Positions 26,922 through 36,555 of a DNA stretch of 64,000 nucleotides are shown here, piece after piece. The DNA is from BOG-931 sp963781725 (GTDB taxonomy: Bacteria; Pseudomonadota; Alphaproteobacteria; Rhizobiales; Xanthobacteraceae). Position numbers and translations under genes: made by a program. Location of the stretch: assembly GCA_963781725.1 (NCBI GenBank), contig CAWAGV010000002.1, positions 3,658,001 through 3,722,000 of the forward strand, given 5' to 3'. Numbering within the stretch: position 1 is the first letter of the stretch; the number at the start of each line of letters is the position of its first letter. The notes beneath the pieces were generated by a model, which searched no databases, was not told the origin of the DNA, and saw only the letters and a list, made by a program, of their open reading frames with translations.

Positions 26922-27734
26922 ATGCAGCCCCGCCAGCACAAAACAGCCAGTTTCCTGTCGGCTCATCCGGTGTTCACCCGGGCTGAGTTCGCGGCGGCCT
27001 TCGGCCACCCGGCGGGCGGGGCCAATGTGACCAGCTTGCTCCGGCATCATCTGCGGGCCGGCAACATCAAGCGCGTCAGTCGCGAGGTGTTTGCCGCGGT
27101 GCCCGCCCATCTGCCGGCGGAGCGGATGGTGATCGACCGCTTCGCCGCGGCGAGCAAGCTGCGCCCCGATGGTGTCTTGGGGTTTCACTCAGCCCTTGAG
27201 CTGCATGGCATAGCCTATTCCGAGTTCAACGAAGTCCAACTCGTTAGCGCCGGGCGAACCGAACGCGTGGACCTGCCATTTGGCGCTTGCCGCTTCGTCA
27301 CGCCGCCGAAGGCGTTGGCGGCGGCCGGCAAGGCCGACTACCTGACCACGACCATGGATCGGCAGGGGGTGGTGGTCCGTGTCACCGCAGTCGAACGCAC
27401 GGTCGTCGATATCTTGCACCGGCCGGAACTCGCCGGCGGCGCCGAGGAAGTCCTGAAGTCGCTGGACCTGGTGCGCTATCTCGATCCGGCGAAGGTCGCC
27501 GAATATGTCGAGCTGCTGGACAATCGGTCGCTTGCCTCCGTTTCCGGCTGGTGGCTCGAGAAGCGCCGCGCCGCGCTCGGCGTCGCCGACGACGTCCTGG
27601 CGCGCCTGCGAACACGGCTTCCACGATCAAAGCATTATGCGCTGGGCGCCGAACCCGGTCATGCGGTGCTCGTCGAGCCATGGCGTGTGCTTCTCCCAGC
27701 GCAGGCGGTCGACGCCACCTTTGAAGGCGTCTGA
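26922..27734 (+). CDS. abiEi: AbiEi family antitoxin/transcriptional regulator
   Basis: A 270-residue protein with an N-terminal winged helix (residues 5-60, FTRAEFAAAFGHPAGGANVT then LRAGNIKRVSREVFAA) and the C-terminal AbiEi antitoxin domain (VRVTAVERTVVDILHRPELA). In type IV toxin-antitoxin systems AbiEi both represses the operon and counters AbiEii. The stop overlaps the abiEii start (TGATG). ATG 26922 is preferred over an upstream start that would run through the operator. Confidence 0.9.
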   Translation: MQPRQHKTASFLSAHPVFTRAEFAAAFGHPAGGANVTSLLRHHLRAGNIKRVSREVFAAVPAHLPAERMVIDRFAAASKLRPDGVLGFHSALELHGIAYSEFNEVQLVSAGRTERVDLPFGACRFVTPPKALAAAGKADYLTTTMDRQGVVVRVTAVERTVVDILHRPELAGGAEEVLKSLDLVRYLDPAKVAEYVELLDNRSLASVSGWWLEKRRAALGVADDVLARLRTRLPRSKHYALGAEPGHAVLVEPWRVLLPAQAVDATFEGV

Positions 27735-28763
27735 TGGTCGCGTCGCGAGAAACGCTTCAGGACATCGCGGCCGAGCGGCAGCTCCAGCCCGCGACGCTAG
27801 AGCGTGTGATCCGGCTGATCGACATTCTCGATGCCTTCGGCGCCGACACGCTGATCGGGCCGCGCGTCGCTTTGAAGGGCGGCACGGCGCTCAACGTCTT
27901 CCATTCCGATCTGGACCGCCTCTCAGTCGATATCGACGTCAACTATGTCGGCGCGGTCGAGAAGGAACAGATGGATGCCGACCGGCCGGGATTGGAAGAT
28001 CGGATCGAGCGCTTGATGGAATCGAAAGGCTATGCCGCGCGGCGTGAGCCGTCCGAGCACGCCGGCGGCAAATGGATCTACCGCTATGCCTCCGCGCTCG
28101 GCGGCGCGGGGACCATCGAAATCGATATCAACTATCTCTACCGTGGCCCCCTTTACGGCGTGGATCGCATGCCATCGGTGGCCATCGGATCCTACCAGGC
28201 CACGAATGTTCCGGTTCTCGATATCCACGAGATCGTCGCCGGCAAGATGGTCGCGCTGATCACGCGGCGCACCGCGCGCGATCTGTTCGACGCGCACCGG
28301 ATCATCGCCATGCCGGGGCTCGACTGGGCGAAGATCAAGGCGGCCACTTTGATGATCGGCGCGAGCGCCAAGAGCTTCGACTGGCGCACAGCCTCGCCCG
28401 AGGCGATCGGATGCGAGGTCGGCGACATTACCGGTAAGCTGACCATGTGCCTGCATGACCGGTATTTCGACAGCCTTTGGCGGCCCAGCAGCCTGGATCG
28501 AGAGCGTCATGACCCAATGCCGGGAGAAGCTCGCGCCGCTGTTTCAGCTGACAGCCGGCGAGACGGCGTTTCTGGACGGCGTGCTGGACCGGGGTGAGAT
28601 CGATGCGTCTTCTCTGGACGTGCCGGAGAACGTGCGCGCCGCGATAGAAGCCAGTCCGGCCCTGCGGTGGAAAGCACAGAACGTCAAAGCTTGGAAATCG
28701 GGCGACAAGTCGTTGGCGCCACGCACGAGACGAGCAGGGCGGCCACGTGGAGAGACCAGGTGA
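27734..28763 (+). pseudogene. abiEii: AbiEii nucleotidyltransferase toxin, frameshifted near the C-terminus
   Basis: The toxin of the AbiE abortive-infection pair. The frame from 27734 holds the nucleotidyltransferase motif LKGGTALN with DLDRLSVDIDVNYV (about residues 47-71) and the conserved DIHEIVAGKMVALITRR. Near 28470 the frame shifts by one base. The C-terminal 100 residues (FGGPAAWIESVMTQCREKLA through LRWKAQNVKAW) continue in the next frame to 28763. If real, the mutation removes the C-terminus and might inactivate the toxin. Confidence 0.85.
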
Positions 28764-31132
28764 ATACTGAAGCGGACACCTGTCGAAAATTCGTTGTTCC
28801 ACGCCTCCAAACGGCGGGCTGGGAAGGCGCGCCCCACGCTATCAACGAGCAACGGACCTTCACCGATGGTCGAGTGATCTTCATCGGTGGCAAGGCGAAG
28901 CGCGGCCGGCAAAAGCGTGCCGATTACATCCTGCGCTACCGCGCCGACTACCCGATCGCTGTCGTCGAGGCGAAGGCCGCGTACAAATCTGCCGCCGATG
29001 GCCTGCAGCAGGCCAAGGACTACGCCGAGATTCTCGGCCTGAAATTCACCTATGCTACCAATGGCGTGGAGATTCTCGAATTCGATTTTCTCACCGGCCT
29101 GGAAACCCTGCGGCCAGACTTTCCGACGCCCGCTGAGCTTTGGGGTCGGCAACGGGCCGGTCTCGGTCTGACCGATGACACGGCCGCCGAGCGCCTGCTC
29201 GCGCCTGGATTTCCCGATCCAGCAAGGCCGTTGCGCTACTATCAGGAGATCGCCGTCAATCGCGCGCTTCAGGTGGTTCTGACAGGCCAGCGCCGGGCGC
29301 TGCTCACTTTATGCACGGGTGCCGGCAAGACTGCGGTAGCGTTCCAGATCGCGTGGCGGCTGTGGACCGCCGGCTGGAACAAGCGCGGCGACTTCCGCAA
29401 ACCCAAAATCCTGTTCCTTGCCGACCGCAATATTCTCGTCGACGACCCGATGGCCAAGACCTTTGCGCCCTTCGGCGACGCGCGGTTCAAGATCGAGAAT
29501 GGCGAGATCAGTCATGGCCGCGACATCTATTTCGCGATCTACCAGGCCATCGCCAGCGACGAACGGCGACCGGGTCTGTACCGGGAATATGCGCCGGACT
29601 TCTTCGACCTGATCATCATCGATGAGTGCCACCGCGGCAGCGCGCGCGACGACAGCAATTGGCGAGACATTCTGAACTATTTCGAGCCGGCCTATCAGCT
29701 CGGCATGACGGCGACTCCGCTGAGGGAAGATAACCGGGACACCTACACCTACTTCGGCGCGCCGCTTTACACCTACTCCTTGGCCCAAGGCATCGCGGAC
29801 GGCTTCCTGGCGCCCTATCGCGTACACCGTGTCGTCACGGACTATGATGCGGCGGGGTGGAGACCAACCAAGGGCGAACTCGACCGCTTCGGGCGCGAGA
29901 TTCCCGACGATGAGTACCACACCAAGGATTTCGAGCGCGTCGTCGCGTTGCGCGCTCGCACCGAGGCGATCGCGCGCCACCTCACGCACTTCCTCGCGCA
30001 GACCGATCGCTTCGCGAAGACGATCGTTTTCTGCGTGGACCAGGAACACGCAAGCGAGATGCGTCGGGCGCTCGCCAATCTCAACGCCGATCTCGTTGCG
30101 GAATATCCGGACTATGCCTGCCGCGTGACGGCCGACGAGGGCGACATCGGCAAGGGCAAACTGAGCCGTTTCCAGGATGTCGAGACAAAGGTCCCGGTAA
30201 TTCTGACGACGTCTCAGCTTCTCACCACGGGTGTCGATGCGCCGACCTGCAAGAACGTCGTGCTGGCGCGCGTGGTCGGCTCGATGACGGAGTTCAAGCA
30301 GATCATCGGCCGCGGGACGCGGTTGCGCGAAGACTACGGCAAATTGTTCTTCAACATCCTCGACTACACCGGCACCGCGACCGAAAAATTCGCGGATCCG
30401 GACTTTGACGGTGAGCCGACCGCGGAGACGATCACGGAGATCGACGCCGAGGGCGAGATCGTCACCACCCAAGAAGAGGAAAATCCAGCGCCGGAGGCGC
30501 CGGACGAGATCGAGACGGAAGCCGAAGGTGGCCTTCCCCCCGACGAGGAGCCCGGCGAACCGCGTAAACTCTATGTCGATGGCGGTACGGTCGAAGTGGT
30601 CGCGCATCTGGTCTACGAACTCGATACGGACGGCAAACGGCTAACCTGCAAGAAACTGACGGACTGGACCGGTGAGAAGGTCCGCACCCTCTATCCGACC
30701 GCGGCAAGCTTCCGCGCCGACTGGATGCTCGCCGACAAGCGCCACGCGATCGTCGAGGCGCTCGCTGAACGGGGCATCGATCTGGAGACCCTAGCTGAAG
30801 AATCCGGCCGCCCTGAGGACGATCCGTTCGATCTGCTTTGCTACCTTGCATGGAATGCACCGCTCCGAACACGCCGTGAGCGTGCCGAACGTCTCAAGCA
30901 AGATCGCACCGATTTTTTCGAACGGTATGGCGCCGATGCGCGGATCGTATTGGAGGCGCTGCTCGAGAAGTACGCCGAGCACGGCGCCGCGCAGTTCGTG
31001 CTGCCGGGTATCTTGAAGGTGCCGCCGTTGGCCGGGTTCGGCAATCCGAGCGAAATCGCCCGCCGCTTCGGTGGTCCGGATAAGCTCCGCGACGCTGTCA
31101 ACGAAATGTCCGGCCTGTTGTACGCCGCTTAG
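28760..31132 (+). CDS. hsdR: Type I restriction enzyme motor/nuclease subunit HsdR
   Basis: A 790-residue subunit that translocates and cuts DNA. The N-terminal nuclease (VVEAKAAYKSAADGLQQAKD, ExK near residue 75) comes before an SF2 motor. Motor motifs are Walker A LCTGAGKTAVAF, DEAH box IIDECHRGS, TATPL and the C-terminal GVDAPTCKNVVLARVVGS and QIIGRGTRLRED. GTG 28760 overlaps the abiEii stop (GTGA). The size suits the compact HsdR class that starts the operon before hsdM. An acidic linker (about 590-640) precedes the C-terminal domain. Confidence 0.93.
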   Translation: MNTEADTCRKFVVPRLQTAGWEGAPHAINEQRTFTDGRVIFIGGKAKRGRQKRADYILRYRADYPIAVVEAKAAYKSAADGLQQAKDYAEILGLKFTYATNGVEILEFDFLTGLETLRPDFPTPAELWGRQRAGLGLTDDTAAERLLAPGFPDPARPLRYYQEIAVNRALQVVLTGQRRALLTLCTGAGKTAVAFQIAWRLWTAGWNKRGDFRKPKILFLADRNILVDDPMAKTFAPFGDARFKIENGEISHGRDIYFAIYQAIASDERRPGLYREYAPDFFDLIIIDECHRGSARDDSNWRDILNYFEPAYQLGMTATPLREDNRDTYTYFGAPLYTYSLAQGIADGFLAPYRVHRVVTDYDAAGWRPTKGELDRFGREIPDDEYHTKDFERVVALRARTEAIARHLTHFLAQTDRFAKTIVFCVDQEHASEMRRALANLNADLVAEYPDYACRVTADEGDIGKGKLSRFQDVETKVPVILTTSQLLTTGVDAPTCKNVVLARVVGSMTEFKQIIGRGTRLREDYGKLFFNILDYTGTATEKFADPDFDGEPTAETITEIDAEGEIVTTQEEENPAPEAPDEIETEAEGGLPPDEEPGEPRKLYVDGGTVEVVAHLVYELDTDGKRLTCKKLTDWTGEKVRTLYPTAASFRADWMLADKRHAIVEALAERGIDLETLAEESGRPEDDPFDLLCYLAWNAPLRTRRERAERLKQDRTDFFERYGADARIVLEALLEKYAEHGAAQFVLPGILKVPPLAGFGNPSEIARRFGGPDKLRDAVNEMSGLLYAA

Positions 31133-31145
31133 GGAAGACCCACGA

Positions 31146-32702
31146 ATGCCCCGTGAGAAGAAGATCATTACGCCGAAAACCACGGCACAGCGGCTCGACA
31201 GCCTGATTAAGTCCGCGCGCAACAAAATGCGCAAGGACAGGGAGCTGAAGACGGATCTCACGCGGCTGCCCACGCTCACTTGGCTGATGTTCCTGAAATT
31301 CGTCGACGACATGGAGCGCGTCCACGAGGACGAGGCGGTGCTCGCCGGCGAACCGTACCGTCTCCTGATCGATGCGCCTTACCGCTGGCGAGACTGGGCG
31401 GCCGATCCGGCTGGCATCACCGGGCCCGACTTGCTCTCGTTCATCAATGGCGAGCAGTCCGTTCGCGCCGACGGCACGCAGGGCCCGGGTCTGTTCGCTT
31501 TCCTGCGCAGCTTGCGGGGCAATGGCGCCGGTCGGCAGCGGCGCGACGTGGTCTCTGCGGTGTTTCGTGACCTCCGAAATTACGCGACCAGCGGGTATGT
31601 GCTGCGGGACGTGATCAACCTAGTCAACGGCATCCATTTCGACAGCACCGAGGACATTCAGACTCTTGGTCGGATGTACGAGACTCTATTACGGGAGATG
31701 CGCGACGCTGCCGGCCAGAATGGCGAGTTCTATACGCCGCGTCCCGTCGTGCGTTTCATGGTCGAAGTGATCGATCCCAAGCTGGGCGAAATCGTGCTCG
31801 ATCCCGCCTGTGGCACTGGCGGTTTCCTGGCTGCTGCCTTCGATCATATGAAACCACAGACCGGAACGGTCGAGAAACGCGAAATCCTTCAGCGCAAGAC
31901 ACTGCGTGGCGGTGAAGATTCCTCACTCCCGTTCCTGCTGGCGCAGATGAACCTATTGCTGCACGGGATCGAGGCGCCCGACATCGAATTCGGCAACGCA
32001 CTGCGATTCAAGCTGACGGAGATCGGCGAGCGAGATCGGGTCGAAGTCATCTTGACCAATCCGCCGTTCGGCGGTGAGGAGGAAGCCGGCATCCTTACGA
32101 ATTTTCCGGAGGATCGCCGAACCGCCGAAACTGCGCTCCTCTTTCTGCAGCTGATCATGCGGCGACTTAAACGCGGCGGTCTCGGGCGCGCCGGCGTCGT
32201 CGTGCCGCACGGAATCCTCTTCGGTGACGGCATTGCCGCACGCATCAAAGCCGACCTTCTGGAACAGTTCAATGTTCACACCGTGGTCCGACTGCCCGAC
32301 GGCACTTTTGCGCCCTACACAGACATCCCGACCAACATCATCTTTTTCGATACGTCCGGTCCGACGCGCGACATCTGGTACTGGGAGCAACCGCTTCCGG
32401 AAGGGCGGCGCAAATATTCCAAGACGCTGCCGCTCCAGTATGAGGAGTTGGCCGATTGCCGAGCCTGGTGGCCAGACCGAAAGGAAGGATCGCAAGCCTG
32501 GAAGGTATTCGGCCCCGATTTGATCAAGCGCGATGAGCAGGGGCGCGTCGTCACGGTTGATCTAGATCTAAGAAATCCCCACGCGAAGGAGGCGATCGAT
32601 CACCGTTTGCCGGTGGAGATCGTCGAGAGCGCCATCGCCAAGGAGCAACAAGTGCTGGCTGTCTTGAACGAGATCAAGGCGCTGGTGGCGGAGCGCGGTT
32701 AG
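31146..32702 (+). CDS. hsdM: Type I restriction-modification DNA methyltransferase HsdM
   Basis: A 518-residue N6-adenine methyltransferase subunit. An N-terminal helical HsdM_N domain (RLDSLIKSARNKMRKDRELK) is followed by the catalytic domain, with SAM motif DPACGTGGFLAA (near 221) and catalytic NPPFGGEE (near 307). It modifies host sites specified by HsdS and supports cleavage by HsdR. It is 13 bases after hsdR and 3 bases before hsdS. Confidence 0.95.
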   Translation: MPREKKIITPKTTAQRLDSLIKSARNKMRKDRELKTDLTRLPTLTWLMFLKFVDDMERVHEDEAVLAGEPYRLLIDAPYRWRDWAADPAGITGPDLLSFINGEQSVRADGTQGPGLFAFLRSLRGNGAGRQRRDVVSAVFRDLRNYATSGYVLRDVINLVNGIHFDSTEDIQTLGRMYETLLREMRDAAGQNGEFYTPRPVVRFMVEVIDPKLGEIVLDPACGTGGFLAAAFDHMKPQTGTVEKREILQRKTLRGGEDSSLPFLLAQMNLLLHGIEAPDIEFGNALRFKLTEIGERDRVEVILTNPPFGGEEEAGILTNFPEDRRTAETALLFLQLIMRRLKRGGLGRAGVVVPHGILFGDGIAARIKADLLEQFNVHTVVRLPDGTFAPYTDIPTNIIFFDTSGPTRDIWYWEQPLPEGRRKYSKTLPLQYEELADCRAWWPDRKEGSQAWKVFGPDLIKRDEQGRVVTVDLDLRNPHAKEAIDHRLPVEIVESAIAKEQQVLAVLNEIKALVAERG

Positions 32703-32705
32703 GTC

Positions 32706-33929
32706 ATGTCGAGTTTTCCTCTTATCCCATTGGGTGAACTCATTACCTACGCGCCGAACCCTCATGGGGTGGATCCCGACGGCGAGTATCCGATCGCGGG
32801 TATCTATGGATTCGGCCGCGGGATGATTCAGCGCGCGGCGGTTGCTGGGCGGGAGATGGCCGCCACGCAGTTGTTTCGAATTCGGGCTGGCCAGTTCATC
32901 TATAGCCGCCTGAAGTCATTCGAAGGCGCCTACGCGATCGTTTCACCAGAGGTCGACGGGTATTTCGTCTCAAACGAATTCCCCACATTCGATCTGCATC
33001 GAGAACAACTCGAGCCCGGATACCTTGGCTGGTACTTCAGACAGGACCGAGTCTGGCAGCAGCTCGCCACCGACGGGAAGGGGATCGGCGCCCGCCGAGA
33101 GAGGCTTCATCCCCGGCGTCTCCTCGATCACACCATCCCCCTTCCTCCGATCGAGCAGCAACGCCGGATTATTGCGAAACTTGACGGCGCGGCAGTGCAA
33201 CTTAGGACCATGCGTCAGGCCACCGATGCTGCGCGCACGGAGCTCAACGCGACAATGGAGGCAGCTTTTCGGAAGGTGATCGCAGGCGCACCGCGTGTCG
33301 CGATGACGGACATAGCGCCGCTCGTGCGGCGACCGATTGCAGTCGATCCAGACGGCAGTTACCCGGAACTTGGCGTGCGGTCATTCGGGAAGGGGACGTT
33401 CCGAAAACCAACACTCTCAGGCATTGAGGTCGGCAACAAACGGCTTTTCGAAATTCACGCGGGCGACCTGCTCTTCAATATTGTCTTTGCTTGGGAGGGT
33501 GCGGTCGCGCTGGCGAGCGCCGCCGATCATGGTCGCTTAGGATCCCACAGGTTCCTGACCTGCGTTCCCGACCCTCGGCGCGCGACATCCAACTTTCTTC
33601 TCTACTACTTTCTTACGTCTGAGGGGACGCAGCGTCTCGGCGCCGCCTCACCAGGGGGCGCAGGGCGCAATCGCACGCTCGGACTTAAGGGCTTGGAGTC
33701 GATCATGGTGCCCGCGCCTTCTCTCGACGCGCAAGTCTGGTTTGATGAACTCCAGCAGAAAGCGATAGATGTCCACATAGGTCAGTCAGATGTCGCGGGG
33801 GAGCTCGATCGTCTGATTCCGGCTTTGCTACATCAAATCTTCGGCGAAGAGCCTCAGCGCGCACTACGCGGCATTTCTGGCGAGCGCGAAGGAGGGATTA
33901 GCCATGAAACGGTGCACCGTCGTCGTTGA
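32706..33929 (+). CDS. hsdS: Type I restriction specificity subunit HsdS
   Basis: A 407-residue recognition subunit with two target-recognition half-sites. The first ends in the conserved-region signature IPLPPIEQQRRIIAKLDG (about 141-158) and the second in VPAPSLDAQVWFDELQQ (about 338). Both are followed by coiled-coil helices. The two halves differ, so the target should be bipartite and asymmetric. The last 26 bases overlap the start of the next gene, so the defence genes form one long plus-strand unit. Confidence 0.92.
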   Translation: MSSFPLIPLGELITYAPNPHGVDPDGEYPIAGIYGFGRGMIQRAAVAGREMAATQLFRIRAGQFIYSRLKSFEGAYAIVSPEVDGYFVSNEFPTFDLHREQLEPGYLGWYFRQDRVWQQLATDGKGIGARRERLHPRRLLDHTIPLPPIEQQRRIIAKLDGAAVQLRTMRQATDAARTELNATMEAAFRKVIAGAPRVAMTDIAPLVRRPIAVDPDGSYPELGVRSFGKGTFRKPTLSGIEVGNKRLFEIHAGDLLFNIVFAWEGAVALASAADHGRLGSHRFLTCVPDPRRATSNFLLYYFLTSEGTQRLGAASPGGAGRNRTLGLKGLESIMVPAPSLDAQVWFDELQQKAIDVHIGQSDVAGELDRLIPALLHQIFGEEPQRALRGISGEREGGISHETVHRRR

Positions 33930-36555
33930 CGGACCGCTCGCGTTCCGCATGCGGCGTTTAGCGGCCGCGCGTGATCGAGATCTCGGCTTGGAGATATTCA
34001 CGCTCCCGCTGCTCGCGGCGCGCTTGGCGGGCGGATTTGCCGGCCCGCTCATAGCGACGTCCTCTTTCCGGCGATAAAAGCGGCCCTCGAACAAGGCGAC
34101 TACACCCAATTCGATGGCGTGCGGCGCCTGCCCGGGATGACGCGCGCGGTTGCGCGTACTTTTGCGTGCGTCTGGAACGCGGACGTCAATCTGGACGATC
34201 TCTCAGCGACGTCGCCGCGATTGGCGGATATGGCACTGCTTCAGCGTCGGATCCGGGAGGCCTTGCCCGCGGGCGCGCTCATCCCGATCGACCTACGCGA
34301 TGCAGCTCTGGCGCGATGCTCGCGGGCGAACTCACTGCTCGGCGCACTCACACTGGAAGGGTTGATGGACGTCGACCCCGTCTGGCGGCCGCTCATTGCA
34401 GCGCTTGTCAGTGAGATCGATGTCGAGTGGATTTCGGTGGGTGTTGCAGAGCGCTCCTGGTTTCCGGGACGATTAACGGCGCGGTCGGTCCCACCGCCGT
34501 CTCAGCTGCACGGAGCCCTCTGTGCTGATCCCCGCGCTGAGGTGGTGGAGGCTCTTCGGTGGGCACGTGAGCTTCTCAGTCGAGGTGACATCGTCGCTTC
34601 CGACATCGCGTTGGCTTCCGCCTCGCCCGATGCGTGGGACGAGCACTTTCTTGTACTCGCCGCCGACGCGGGCCTGCCGCTCCATTTTTCGCACGGTGTT
34701 CCCGCGCTGAGTACGCGAGACGGTCAAGCGTGCGCGGCGCTGGCTGACGTTCTGATCAACGGCCTGAGCCAAGATCGTGTTCGGCGTCTTCTTCGTAGAC
34801 TGCCGCACTCCCCAGCCCTCGATCGGGTGCCGGAGGACTGGTCGGCTGGCCTGCCGCGCACAGCGGGTCTGTTTACCCTAGAGCACTGGCGGCGGGCGCT
34901 GGCTGCGACGCGAGACTTCGCGCACGGCCGGCGAAGCTGCGGAAGTTGCAATCTCTCCCATCCTCGAGGCGATCTCGAGCGGTCCGGCCGCTGCTGCGCA
35001 AGCCGGCGCGATGCTGTTAACCGGCCAGAGCCGCTTGCTGTGGGAAGAGGCGCTGCGGATCGCTCCGGAAGGCGCGATCGCGCTTTCGTTGCAGAATCTC
35101 CGCATCCCAGACGGGCGTGATCCAGGCAACAGTGTCGTCTGGTGCCCGGCATCCCATTTGAGCTCGCGTCCACGCCGATGGTTGCGTCTTCTGGGTATAG
35201 CGAGCCGATCCTGGCCAAGGACAGAGAGCGAAGACCCACTGCTACCGGACCACATCCTGGCGCGCAGAACTCTGGAACCCATATCGCTCCCTGATCGCGA
35301 CCGGCGGCTTTTCCAGGTGCTCGTCGGGCAGGCCACAGGGGGCGTGGTCCTATCTCGCAGCCGCCGGAGCGCTGCTGGGAGCCTTCAGTCGCCCAGCCCC
35401 CTCTGGCCCGATCAAGTGATCGGGGAGGTGCTAGGTCGTATTCGAATTCCGGCGCATGCCTTCAGCGAGTTTGATCGTCTTCTGGCGCGACCACTGGAAG
35501 CCGCCCATAGCGCGAGAGTGACCTCAAGCCGCCTTTGCTGGAGGAATTGGGGACGGCCGGCGATCACGCCCCACGACGGGGCAGTGCGACCAACACATCC
35601 AACGGTCGAACGCGCACTTGGGCGCCCGCACTCCACGACCTCGCTGAGGCGACTTCTACGCGATCCACTAGGATTTCTGTGGCGCTATGGCCTGGGCTGG
35701 CGATCACTCGAGCTCGACCAGCAACCCCTGGCGCTAAGTCCGGCAACATTCGGAGAGCTCGTGCACGAGCTTCTTCGCCGCACCATCAATTCACTTGAAC
35801 CGGCGCCGGGATTTGGGCGCGCTTCTCTCGCTGAGATCGAGGTTGCCCTGGAGGCGGCTGTGGATGTCGTCTCGGATGCTTGGCCCTTGGAGCGCGCCGT
35901 TCCACCAAGCCTTCTTTGGCGCCACACCCTTGAGGAGGCGGCCCGCAGAACTTTGCGCGGTCTCACTCTCGACGATGCTTTCCAAGCCGGGACCCGCAGC
36001 TGGACGGAGTTGTCGTTCGGTCAAACCAATCAATCCGAACATACTGACGCGCCTTGGGACGCCGGCCTTGAGGTGCAGATTCCAAACACTGGCGTGCGTT
36101 TTGGTGGTCGAATTGATCGGGTCGATCTTCGAGGAGACGGCGGAGCAGTCAGGATCTCCGACTATAAGGCGGGCGCAGCCCCAAGGAATGCGCACCGGAT
36201 CATCATCGCGCAAGGTAGTGAACTGCAGCGCGTCCTATATGCGCTGGCTGCACGTCAGCTCCTGCCGGACGCCACGGCGGTGGTCTCGCGCCTCGTCTAT
36301 CTCGATGGCACTTCCGATCCCTTTGCCCTCAGAGGGCAGACGTTGGATGAGGCCATTTCAGAGGTTGCCAGGTTTGTAACGATCGCCTGTCGCCTCGCCC
36401 GTAGCGGCGCCGCCGCGCCTGGTCCGGATGCGCGCGATCGTTTCAACGACCTGCGGTTGGCGTTACCAGCCGATCTGGACGCCTACTTTCAGCGCAAGCA
36501 GACTGCCTTCAACCAAGCCTCCAGCGAGCTTTCACCCCTCTGGAGCCGGCCATGA
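33904..36555 (+). pseudogene. AddB-like PD-(D/E)XK nuclease, two frameshifts
   Basis: From ATG 33904 (GGAGGG ribosome site) the reading frame breaks near 34050 and again near 34930. One shift lacks a base and the other has an extra base, so the total length (2,652) stays divisible by three. The joined protein of about 883 residues resembles the AddB/RexB-like partner of UvrD helicases. It has LLGLN-like LRLLGIASRSWPR, then EDPLLPDHIL, and a C-terminal RecB-family nuclease with FGELVHELL, GGRIDRVDLR and RISDYKAG (GxxD...DYK). Its stop overlaps the helicase start (ATGA). As read it could not make the full protein. Confidence 0.75.

Noticed and set aside
29309..30607. A 432-codon minus-strand frame inside hsdR
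   Set aside because: Antisense shadow of the HsdR motor domain, with no recognisable domain.
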